From Ruminococcus sp. UBA3767 (GTDB lineage: Bacteria; Bacillota; Clostridia; Oscillospirales; Ruminococcaceae): a stretch of DNA of 13,544 bases. A program made the position numbers and the translations under genes. A model generated the notes under the pieces. The model ran no database searches. It worked only from the letters and a program-made list of their open reading frames with translations, and was not told where the DNA came from. Positions 7,860 through 13,544 of the stretch are shown one piece after another. Position 1 is the first letter of the stretch, and the number at the start of each line of letters is the position of its first letter. The stretch spans positions 1-13,544 of the forward strand of contig DFFV01000062.1 in the NCBI GenBank assembly GCA_002371625.1, read 5' to 3'.

Positions 7860-8618
7860 TTACATCTCTTTTATAAGGTCGTTCATCGTGTACATCCCTG
7901 CGCTCTTGCCTGAAAGATAGCAAGCCGCATTTACCGAACCTACTGCAAAGACCTGCTTTGAGTGAGCCTCGTGCTTGAGGGTTATAACCTCATCACGTCC
8001 CGCAAAGATTATCTCGTGAGTACCAACTATCGTTCCGCCTCTTACAGCGTGCATACCTATCTCGGTCTTGCTGCGCTTTGCACGGACAGAGTGCCTGTCG
8101 TAAACATAGCTGTACTTGTTGTCAAGCTCCTCGTTGATAGCGTTTGCAAGCATTATTGCTGTTCCGCTGGGAGCATCTATCTTCTGGTTGTGGTGCTGCT
8201 CGATTATCTCGATATCGAACTGTCCGCCAAGTATAGCTGCGGCTCTTTTTGCAAGGTCGGTGAGCAGGTTGATGCCCAGCGACATATTGAACGTGAAGAA
8301 AAGCGGTATCTGCTGAGAGGCCTTATGTATCTTTTCTATCTCCTCCTGCGAGTAGCCTGTTGTGCCAATGACAAGTGCAACAGCGTTCATAAGACAATAA
8401 TCAAGCAGCTCGTCAAGGCTTGCAGGGTTTGAAAAGTCGATGATGACATCAGGCTTTTCGGTCATGTCCGCAGGTGAGCGAACTATCTCAAAGTCGGAAT
8501 ACTTCTCACCAAACTTGTCAATGCCGAAAATGGTTTTGCAGTCATCTCTCGAAGCGATCACATCAGCGATATAATGTCCCATTTTACCGCTTGCACCGCA
8601 TATTGCAATTTTTATCAT
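7860..8618 (-). CDS. dapB: 4-hydroxy-tetrahydrodipicolinate reductase
   Basis: Catalyses the NAD(P)H-dependent reduction step giving tetrahydrodipicolinate in the diaminopimelate/lysine pathway. The 252-residue product is normal for DapB. The N-terminal nucleotide-binding GASGKMG lies at 8-14, and the family signature EQHHNQKIDAPSGT at 140-153 supplies the catalytic histidine pair (142-143) and substrate-binding Lys146. On the minus strand AAAAGGAA (8633-8626) lies 7 bases before ATG 8618. A 527-base non-coding stretch with a palindromic element separates it from dapA upstream, so it may rely on read-through or its own promoter; I could not find a convincing promoter immediately upstream. The terminator at 7825-7853 follows its stop. 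Confidence 0.96.
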   Translation of the reverse strand: MIKIAICGASGKMGHYIADVIASRDDCKTIFGIDKFGEKYSDFEIVRSPADMTEKPDVIIDFSNPASLDELLDYCLMNAVALVIGTTGYSQEEIEKIHKASQQIPLFFTFNMSLGINLLTDLAKRAAAILGGQFDIEIIEQHHNQKIDAPSGTAIMLANAINEELDNKYSYVYDRHSVRAKRSKTEIGMHAVRGGTIVGTHEIIFAGRDEVITLKHEAHSKQVFAVGSVNAACYLSGKSAGMYTMNDLIKEM

Positions 8619-8693
8619 ATTATCATTCCTTTTTTAATCCAATTATTATGAGCTAAATCAGAATTGACCGTCGTATGTTTGGTGAATAGTCGG

Positions 8694-8794
8694 GCTGGAA
8701 CTCTTTGAAAAGAGTTCCCCCCGTGCCCCCCTCAGAAACTTTTAATGATTTTTGGCACTTGGGAGCTACACTCCCAAGCACCAAAAATGACTGA
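8694..8794 (-). repeat. Structured repeat unit, copy 1 (left, inverted)
   Basis: Read on the minus strand, it begins TCAGTCATTTTT and ends in CCAGC, like copy 2. It has two hairpins: arms 8748-8765 and 8771-8788 around loop CTACA (18 positions with two adjacent mismatches), and GGAACTCTT (8697-8705) with AAGAGTTCC (8710-8718) around loop TGAA. Between them lie a conserved AAAAATCATTAA and a G-rich segment (minus-strand sense). Confidence 0.75.
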
Positions 8795-8956
8795 GAGTCT
8801 ATAAGGGAGTATGAGAAGAAATCTTTTTAGAGAAATCTAACCTGACCAATCATCAAATATACGATGATAATTCGGATCTATCACAATATCCTTGCATAGC
8901 AGTTGGAGATATTCTCTTAGAAAATAGTTTTTCCTCAAACTCTCTTTTTGAACTTT

Positions 8957-9064
8957 TCAGTCATTTTTACATAACGGGTTTTTATACCCGTTATGTAAAA
9001 ATCATTAAGAGGTTTAGGAAGGGGGTCTGGGGGAGAACCCTTCTCTAAAAGGGTTTCCCCCAGC
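8957..9064 (+). repeat. Structured repeat unit, copy 2 (right)
   Basis: Begins TCAGTCATTTTT and ends CCCCCAGC. Its first hairpin is a perfect 17-bp stem (8963-8979 with 8986-9002) around a 6-base loop. Its second is a 13-pair stem with a single bulged G (9029-9042 with 9049-9061, loop CTCTAA). Between them lie AAAAATCATTAAGAGG and the G-rich GGGGGTCTGGGGG. Arm sequences differ from copy 1 but pairing is kept. Confidence 0.75.
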
Positions 9065-9112
9065 TACTATACAAGGTTACTGCGGTAAATTCTGATTTAT
9101 ATGGTTAGTATA

Positions 9113-9140
9113 AAGCGGACTGATAAAGTTCAGTCCGCTT
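9113..9140 (-). terminator. Terminator-like hairpin after dapA
   Basis: A perfect 11-bp stem (AAGCGGACTGA 9113-9123 with TCAGTCCGCTT 9130-9140) with a 6-base loop lies 5 bases beyond the dapA stop. The following T tract on the minus strand is short (TTTAT), so termination may be partial, which would allow some transcription on into dapB. Confidence 0.65.
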
Positions 9141-9145
9141 ATTTG

Positions 9146-10036
9146 TTACTTGATAAGACCTATCTTTTCCATGCTTGCTTTGAGCTTGTCGATCTTCTCC
9201 TGCTCCATTCTTACCAGCGGAAGTCTGCACTCGCCGACTTCAAAGCCCATAAGATTGAGCGCTTCCTTTACGGGGATCGGGTTAACATCGCAGAAAAGCA
9301 TATTTGTGAACTCAAGCAATCTATTTGCCTTTTCTCTTGCCTCGGGGTACTTGTTTTCAAGACACAGCGAAGCGATCTCATGAGTTTCAAAAGGCATACA
9401 GTTTGAAAGCACCGAGATAACACCCTTTCCGCCGAGAGCCATGATAGGAACGATCTGATCGTCATTTCCCGAATAGATGTCCAGCTTATCTCCGCAAAGA
9501 GCAGCTACCTTAGCTATCTGGCTGATGTTTCCGCTTGCTTCCTTTACCGCAACGATGTTCTCGACCTCTGCCAGCTTGGCAAGAGTTTCAGGCAGGATAT
9601 TCACGCCTGTTCTTGAAGGCACGTTGTAAAGGATACAAGGTATCTTGATAGAGTTTGCGATAGCGGTGTAATGTGTGATAAGTCCTCTCTGGGAGGTCTT
9701 GTTATAGTAAGGTGTCACCAGCAGAACTGCGTCCGCACCGAGTGCCTCAGCCTCCTGTGAGAGATGGATAGCATAGTCGGTGTGGTTTGAGCCTGTACCT
9801 GCGATAACAGGTATCCTGTGGTTGACCTTTTCAACAGCGTACCTGATGCATTCGATATGCTCCTCATCGGTCATTGTGGAGCTTTCACCTGTTGTTCCGC
9901 AGATGATGATAGCATCTGTACCGTTGTCGATGTTGAAATCGATAAGCTCGCCGAGCTTGTCGAAATTTATAGTTCCGTCAGCGAACATTGGTGTTGCAAT
10001 TGCAACGCCTGCGCCGGTGAAAACCGTATTCTTCAT
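9146..10036 (-). CDS. dapA: 4-hydroxy-tetrahydrodipicolinate synthase
   Basis: Condenses pyruvate with aspartate semialdehyde, the committed step of the diaminopimelate/lysine pathway. The 296-residue product has the normal length for a TIM-barrel DapA. Visible active-site features are GTTGES at 47-52 (Thr48, Thr49), Tyr111 in TPYYNK, YNVPSRTG at 137-144 (catalytic Tyr137, substrate-binding Arg142), and the Schiff-base Lys165 in VAVKEASGN. On the minus strand AAAGGAG lies about 9 bases before ATG 10036. Thirty bases separate it from asd upstream on the same strand, so they form one operon under the lysine riboswitch. Confidence 0.97.
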   Translation of the reverse strand: MKNTVFTGAGVAIATPMFADGTINFDKLGELIDFNIDNGTDAIIICGTTGESSTMTDEEHIECIRYAVEKVNHRIPVIAGTGSNHTDYAIHLSQEAEALGADAVLLVTPYYNKTSQRGLITHYTAIANSIKIPCILYNVPSRTGVNILPETLAKLAEVENIVAVKEASGNISQIAKVAALCGDKLDIYSGNDDQIVPIMALGGKGVISVLSNCMPFETHEIASLCLENKYPEAREKANRLLEFTNMLFCDVNPIPVKEALNLMGFEVGECRLPLVRMEQEKIDKLKASMEKIGLIK

Positions 10037-10066
10037 TGTATAAAACTCCTTTCAGATGTGTGAGTC

Positions 10067-11149
10067 TCAGTCAAAATAGCCCTTTGCTGCGAGAAGCTCA
10101 GCCAGCAGAACTGCTCCGCCTGCCGCACCTCTGAGGGTATTGTGTGAAAGGCACACGAACTTATAATCAAACAGCGTATCCTCACGAAGTCTTCCGATAG
10201 AAACTGCCATACCGCCCTCAAGATTTCTGTCCAGCTTAGCCTGCGGTCTGTCGTCCTCCTCGAAGTAATGCAGGAACTGCTTTGGTGCACTTGGCAGATC
10301 AAGCTGCTGCGGAACACCGCTGAAATTCTTCCAAGCCTCAAGAATCTCTTCCTTGGAAGGCTTATTCTCAAACGAGCAGAAAACTGCTGCGGTATGTCCG
10401 TCGGAAACAGGAACTCTCAGGCACTGAGCTGTGATGGAAGGCTCGGTAGCGTTAACTATCTCGCCGCCCTCGATATGTCCCCAGATCTTCATAGGCTCTT
10501 TCTCGGACTTCTCCTCCTCGCCGCCGATATAAGGGATAACGTTGTCAAGTATCTCGGGGAAAGTCTCAAAAGTTCTGCCTGCTCCGGAAATTGCCTGATA
10601 TGTGCAGGCAAGAGCCTTAGTTACCTTGTACTTATCCATAAGCGGTGCAAGTGCGGGAACATAAGACTGCAGCGAGCAGTTGGACTTTACTGCGATAAAT
10701 CCTCTCTTAGTGCCAAGGCGCTTTCTCTGAGCAGGGATTATCTCGATGTGATCGGGGTTGATCTCAGGGATGACCATTGGAACATCCGGAGTAAATCTGT
10801 GAGCGGAGTTGTTTGAAACGATAGGGCACTCAGCCTTAGCGTACTTTTCCTCAAGCGCTCTGATCTCGTCCTTTTTCATATCTACCGCACAGAAGCAGAA
10901 ATCTACCATAGAAGCGATCTTTTCAACGTCATCTGTTGCATTCATAACAACAAGGTCTGCAAGATCTTCAGGCATCGGATCTGCGAGCTTCCACTTTCCG
11001 CTGACAGCCTCCTTGAAGGTCTTTCCTGCGCTCCTTGGGGAAGCTGCGAGGCAGACGATCTCGAACCAGGGGTGCTTATCAAGGATCAGGCAGAATCTCT
11101 GTCCGACCATTCCCGTTGCACCGATGATACCAACCTTGTACTTTTTCAT
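10067..11149 (-). CDS. asd: Aspartate-semialdehyde dehydrogenase
   Basis: Reduces aspartyl phosphate to aspartate semialdehyde with NADPH, feeding DapA and also threonine/methionine synthesis. The 360-residue product has the nucleotide-binding GATGMVG at 10-16, the catalytic Cys158 in KSNCS, and the active-site histidine His252 in RVPVSDGH (245-252). Its length and the RVPVSDGH form resemble the archaeal/fungal-type ASADH subgroup rather than the classical Gram-negative enzyme; that subgrouping is my judgement from memory. AAAGGAT (11165-11159, minus strand) lies 9 bases before ATG 11149. It is the first gene of the riboswitch-controlled operon with dapA. Confidence 0.96.
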   Translation of the reverse strand: MKKYKVGIIGATGMVGQRFCLILDKHPWFEIVCLAASPRSAGKTFKEAVSGKWKLADPMPEDLADLVVMNATDDVEKIASMVDFCFCAVDMKKDEIRALEEKYAKAECPIVSNNSAHRFTPDVPMVIPEINPDHIEIIPAQRKRLGTKRGFIAVKSNCSLQSYVPALAPLMDKYKVTKALACTYQAISGAGRTFETFPEILDNVIPYIGGEEEKSEKEPMKIWGHIEGGEIVNATEPSITAQCLRVPVSDGHTAAVFCSFENKPSKEEILEAWKNFSGVPQQLDLPSAPKQFLHYFEEDDRPQAKLDRNLEGGMAVSIGRLREDTLFDYKFVCLSHNTLRGAAGGAVLLAELLAAKGYFD

Positions 11150-11249
11150 AGTAAAAACATCCTTTCTGTCTGCGCAAACGTCATTATCGCCAAAAAGGTG
11201 ACTTTCAGCCGGGAAAATTTGCGCAAATCATTAAAATTGACCGAATAAT

Positions 11250-11271
11250 AAAAAAACCGGTTGAAAACCGG
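11250..11271 (-). terminator. Lysine-riboswitch expression-platform terminator
   Basis: On the minus strand CCGGTT (11271-11266) pairs with AACCGG (11262-11257) around loop TTC, followed by seven T (11256-11250). It lies about 50 bases after the aptamer and about 100 bases before asd, as expected for lysine-induced transcription termination. Its 5' side can alternatively pair with aptamer bases at 11340-11355. Confidence 0.82.
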
Positions 11272-11319
11272 CACATCATACTGTATAATAAGAATGTTGA
11301 CATATTAGCTTTATATGTC

Positions 11320-11501
11320 GATAGCACTCCATCATAATTATGATGACAACCGGTGATCTGTTAGATCAAACAGCCAGCTGGACTATCCCACAGTCCGCTT
11401 CGGCGGTATCACCTTTCACACTGCTGCATGATGTCGGGAACATCACTTTTTCGGCAAGCCTTACGGCAGCAGCGGTACTCATCTCAACCGCACCTCTATC
11501 T
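11320..11501 (-). promoter_or_regulatory. Lysine riboswitch (L box) aptamer
   Basis: On the minus strand the aptamer opens with AGATAGAGGTGCGG and closes with GAGTGCTATC, giving the P1 stem (GATAG with CTATC). Conserved L-box blocks occur in order: the GATGAGTA loop-E-like segment, CTGCTG...CAGCAG helix, GTGTGAAAGGTGATACCGCCGAAGC core (split here: GTGTGAAAGG and ACCGCCGAAGC), and a terminal hairpin CATCATAATTATGATG. It matches the B. subtilis lysC leader pattern from memory. A promoter sits directly upstream and a terminator downstream, so lysine binding should shut off asd-dapA. A 64-codon reading frame on the opposite strand here is a shadow. Confidence 0.93.
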
Positions 11502-11511
11502 GTTGTGTATT

Positions 11512-11540
11512 ATAATATCAGAAATTTCCCCTGATGTCAA
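11512..11540 (-). promoter_or_regulatory. Promoter of lysine riboswitch-asd-dapA operon
   Basis: On the minus strand a perfect -35 TTGACA (11540-11535) and -10 TATTAT (11517-11512) are 17 bases apart, with a TG just before the -10 box. Transcription would start near 11505, right at the first bases of the riboswitch. Confidence 0.85.
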
Positions 11541-11618
11541 TAGATTGAGAGGCGCTTTTTCAAAAAAACAGCTATTTTATCAGAAAAATATAATTTGAAC
11601 GTTTTTGGAGAGATAAAA

Positions 11619-12665
11619 ATGTTAGACTTAAACAATATGAAGCGCTCTGACTTTGCCTACGAGCTCCCGCAGGAGCTGATAGCGCAGACTCCCGTTGAAC
11701 CGAGGAATTTCTCACGGCTGCTCAGGGTAGACAGGCAGACGGGTGAGATAGTGCACGACCGCTTTTACAATCTATGCAGATACCTTAAAAAAGGTGACCT
11801 GCTGGTGCTGAACGATTCAAGGGTGCTGCCTGCAAGGATATACGGCGAGCGTGAGGACACGGGCTCATTCATTGAGTTTCTGCTTGTTGAGCAGCGTGAG
11901 AATATGGTCTGGGAGATTCTATGCCGCCCGGGCAAAAAGGCTAAGGTCGGCACACGCTTCACGTTCGGCGGAGGGATACTTAAAGCCGAGATAACCGAGG
12001 TTCTTGAGGACGGCAACAGGGTAGCGAGGTTTTTCTGCGAGGAGAACTTTTTTGCAGCGCTTGACCGGATAGGACAGATGCCGCTGCCGCCTTACATAAC
12101 CGAAAAACTCAAGGATAAGGAGCGTTACCAGACGGTCTATTCAAACGAGCTTGGCTCGTCTGCCGCACCGACGGCAGGGCTGCACTTTACCAGGGAGCAG
12201 CTTGAAGACATCAAGAAGATGGGCGTTAATATCGCATTTGTAACGCTCCATGTAGGGCTGGGAACTTTCCGCCCTGTTAAAGAGGACAAGGTGCTTGACC
12301 ACAAGATGCACCGTGAGCATTACGAGCTGAGCGAAAAAACCGCACAGCTGATAAATGATACTAAGAAAAACGGCGGACGTGTTATTGCCGTGGGAACGAC
12401 TTCCTGCAGAACGATAGAAAGCGTTGCATCTTTCCACGACGGAAAGATAGTAGCCGATGACGGCTGGACGAGCATTTTTATCTACCCCGGATACGAGTTC
12501 AAGGTAATGGACGGGCTGATAACAAATTTCCACCTGCCCGAAAGCACGCTGATAATGCTTGTGTCGGCATTTCTCGGGTACGAAAAAACGATGAATGCAT
12601 ACAAGACAGCCGTTGAGGAAAAGTACAGATTTTTCTCGTTCGGTGACAGTATGGCTATCCTGTGA
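11619..12665 (+). CDS. queA: S-adenosylmethionine:tRNA ribosyltransferase-isomerase
   Basis: Transfers and rearranges the ribosyl part of S-adenosylmethionine onto preQ1 in tRNA, giving epoxyqueuosine at the wobble position. The 348-residue product is normal for QueA. Family segments are clear: [15 protein letters not shown] near the N-terminus, [19 protein letters not shown] at 183-190, [11 protein letters not shown], and [15 protein letters not shown] near the C-terminus. ATG 11619 is chosen because GGAGAG (11606-11611) lies 7 bases upstream; an in-frame TTG at 11595 and ATG 11637 are less likely. TATAAT at 11589-11594 may be its -10 box, but no good -35 is seen 17 bases before it. It is divergent from the lysine operon. 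It precedes a GNAT gene and tgt, the enzyme that installs preQ1. Confidence 0.97.
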   Translation: MLDLNNMKRSDFAYELPQELIAQTPVEPRNFSRLLRVDRQTGEIVHDRFYNLCRYLKKGDLLVLNDSRVLPARIYGEREDTGSFIEFLLVEQRENMVWEILCRPGKKAKVGTRFTFGGGILKAEITEVLEDGNRVARFFCEENFFAALDRIGQMPLPPYITEKLKDKERYQTVYSNELGSSAAPTAGLHFTREQLEDIKKMGVNIAFVTLHVGLGTFRPVKEDKVLDHKMHREHYELSEKTAQLINDTKKNGGRVIAVGTTSCRTIESVASFHDGKIVADDGWTSIFIYPGYEFKVMDGLITNFHLPESTLIMLVSAFLGYEKTMNAYKTAVEEKYRFFSFGDSMAIL

Positions 12666-12791
12666 GATGGCATTAAACCAAGGCAGGATCATGAAATGAT
12701 AAAAAGCGCACGATAGTGCAATAATATAAACAGATATAAAGATAAAAAACTAAGTGAAGAACAAAAGTAAACGAAAAGGAGACCATGATGA

Positions 12792-13244
12792 ATGCAGATA
12801 ATAGATTTTTACGAGAGCAAAAGCCGTGAAAGGTGGCTCAGTCACCTGAGACTGTGCGACTGGAAGGGCGGAAAGAAGCTGTGCGAGCTTATCGACAAGG
12901 ACAAGTTCCATAAGGTCTTTGGAGAAAACGCACACCTGCTTTTGCTCACAGACGGTACGAACGTTTTTTCCATGTGCGTTGTAAGCGACAATGACGGCAA
13001 GCCCGATCCCAAGATGTCTCCGTGGCTGGGGTATGTTTACACCTTTCCCGAGCACCGTGGAAAGCACCTGCTCAGGCATTTGTTTGAAAGAGCGGCGGAG
13101 CTTGCAAGAAAAAACGGCTTTGGCACTATATATCTTTCAACAGACCTTGTGGGGCTTTATGAAAAATACGGCTTTCAGAGCGCCGGTGTCATAAGGACGG
13201 AACACGGGAGCTATAAAAGAGTTTATATGAAAAACACCCGATAG
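12792..13244 (+). CDS. GNAT family N-acetyltransferase
   Basis: A 150-residue acetyl-CoA-dependent acetyltransferase of the GNAT fold; substrate unknown. The acetyl-CoA pyrophosphate loop is seen as RGKHL at residues 89-93 within a [15 protein letters not shown] segment, preceded by the strand YVYTF, and the C-terminal [12 protein letters not shown] motif is typical. AAGGAG (12776-12781) lies 10 bases before ATG 12792. Two closer ATGs (12785, 12788) are out of frame and open a short frame ending at 12829. The 126-base gap after queA is A/T-rich, with only a weak 4-bp GCAC/GTGC hairpin; tgt begins 8 bases after the stop. Placement between queA and tgt does not by itself show a role in queuosine synthesis. 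Confidence 0.85.
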   Translation: MQIIDFYESKSRERWLSHLRLCDWKGGKKLCELIDKDKFHKVFGENAHLLLLTDGTNVFSMCVVSDNDGKPDPKMSPWLGYVYTFPEHRGKHLLRHLFERAAELARKNGFGTIYLSTDLVGLYEKYGFQSAGVIRTEHGSYKRVYMKNTR

Positions 13245-13252
13245 GAGTAGCT

Positions 13253-13544
13253 ATGTTCACATTATTAAAACAGGAAGGCGCAGCAAGAAGAGGGCAGTTT
13301 GAAACTGTTCACGGAACTATACAGACACCCGTTTTTATGAATGTCGGCACAAGTGCGGCGATCAAGGGCGGTATCTCTTCGCTTGACCTTAAAAATGAAC
13401 TTAAAACACAGGTCGAGCTTTGCAATACATATCATCTTCATGTCCGCCCCGGCGACGAGGTCATCTATAAGCTCGGCGGCCTGCATAAGTTTATGAACTG
13501 GGATAAGCCGATACTTACAGACAGCGGCGGATTTCAGGTGTTCA
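13253..13544 (+). CDS. tgt: tRNA-guanine transglycosylase, 5' part (cut by window end)
   Basis: Exchanges the wobble guanine of GUN-anticodon tRNAs for preQ1. Only the first 97 codons are in the window, with no stop. ATG 13253 follows AGGAG (13243-13247) by 5 bases. The start [14 protein letters not shown], the TPVFMNVGT strand, [10 protein letters not shown] (58-67) and [10 protein letters not shown] (88-97) are strongly characteristic of bacterial Tgt; Asp90 and the SGGFQ loop belong to the active site. The nucleophilic Asp and the zinc-binding cysteines would lie beyond the window. With queA upstream this forms a queuosine-tRNA gene cluster. Confidence 0.96.
   Translation, partial: MFTLLKQEGAARRGQFETVHGTIQTPVFMNVGTSAAIKGGISSLDLKNELKTQVELCNTYHLHVRPGDEVIYKLGGLHKFMNWDKPILTDSGGFQVF

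Larger units (their letters stand above)
8654..9099. mobile_element. MITE-like non-coding palindromic element between dapA and dapB
   Basis: This stretch has no supportable gene. Its outer ends are inverted repeats: TAAATCAGAATT at 8654-8665 and AATTCTGATTTA at 9088-9099, with further similarity just inside (ACCG against CGGT after one mismatched base). The outermost TA on each side could be a TA target duplication, as made by mariner/IS630-type transposases, giving a mobile core of 8656-9097. The similarity between arms extends imperfectly to the centre, so the whole ~444 bp is one large imperfect palindrome, including two inverted structured units (8694-8794 and 8957-9064). It carries no transposase, so it would be non-autonomous. 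The remainder of the dapB-dapA gap (8619-8653 and 9100-9145) holds only the dapB ribosome site and a dapA terminator-like hairpin. The repeat structure is seen directly; mobility is inference. Confidence 0.6.

Noticed and set aside
8646..8760. CRISPR or tandem repeat array in the dapB-dapA gap
   Set aside because: Repeats are two inverted copies, not regularly spaced direct repeats with spacers.
8849..8868. Regulator operator ATCATC/GATGAT in the centre of the element
   Set aside because: A 6-bp inverted repeat with an 8-base gap in A/T-rich sequence is easily expected by chance, and no nearby promoter was recognised.
11340..11534. 64-codon plus-strand reading frame
   Set aside because: It lies wholly opposite the lysine riboswitch and its promoter, has no ribosome site, and matches no family.

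Overview
The window looks like a piece of a low-to-mid GC Clostridia chromosome. Gene content, strong Shine-Dalgarno (SD) sites, codon use and an anaerobe-type flavodiiron/rubredoxin protein fit a Ruminococcus-like member of the Oscillospiraceae. That assignment is inference from overall character, not from a marker gene. Most of the content is ordinary housekeeping metabolism. The unusual material is one non-coding mobile-like element and a few odd domain architectures.

Layout. (1) 78-2117, plus strand: a sigma-A-type promoter, xanthine phosphoribosyltransferase (xpt) and an overlapping NCS2 purine permease form a purine-salvage pair closed by a terminator. (2) 2143-4161, plus: a promoter, an asparagine-synthetase-like enzyme lacking the glutaminase nucleophile and the start of its N-terminal domain, a YjbR-family protein one base later, and a terminator. 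(3) 4197-7853, plus: a promoter, a FIST-GGDEF diguanylate cyclase, then a flavodiiron protein fused to a flavin-reductase-like domain and rubredoxin (predicted O2/NO reductase), and a terminator shared with the convergent dapB. (4) 7860-11540, minus: a lysine-biosynthesis block transcribed leftwards as promoter, lysine riboswitch with terminator, asd, dapA, a 444-bp non-coding palindromic element, dapB. (5) 11619-13544, plus: queA, a GNAT acetyltransferase, and the 5' end of tgt (cut by the window edge), a queuosine-tRNA block.

How the genes work together. Xpt and the permease import and salvage xanthine. Asd, DapA and DapB catalyse consecutive steps from aspartyl phosphate to tetrahydrodipicolinate, and the lysine riboswitch ahead of asd gives end-product feedback. 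QueA and Tgt act on the same tRNA wobble base. The FIST-GGDEF/flavodiiron pair suggests a link between ligand sensing, cyclic-di-GMP and oxygen or nitric-oxide detoxification, but that link is inferred only from the operon.

Most interesting signal. Positions 8654-9099, between dapA and dapB, hold a non-coding element with short terminal inverted repeats flanked by TA. Inside are two inverted copies of a roughly 100-nt structured unit. The hairpin arms differ between the copies, yet each copy keeps its own base pairing. It looks like a MITE-like element or a repeated structured-RNA unit and it splits the dap operon.
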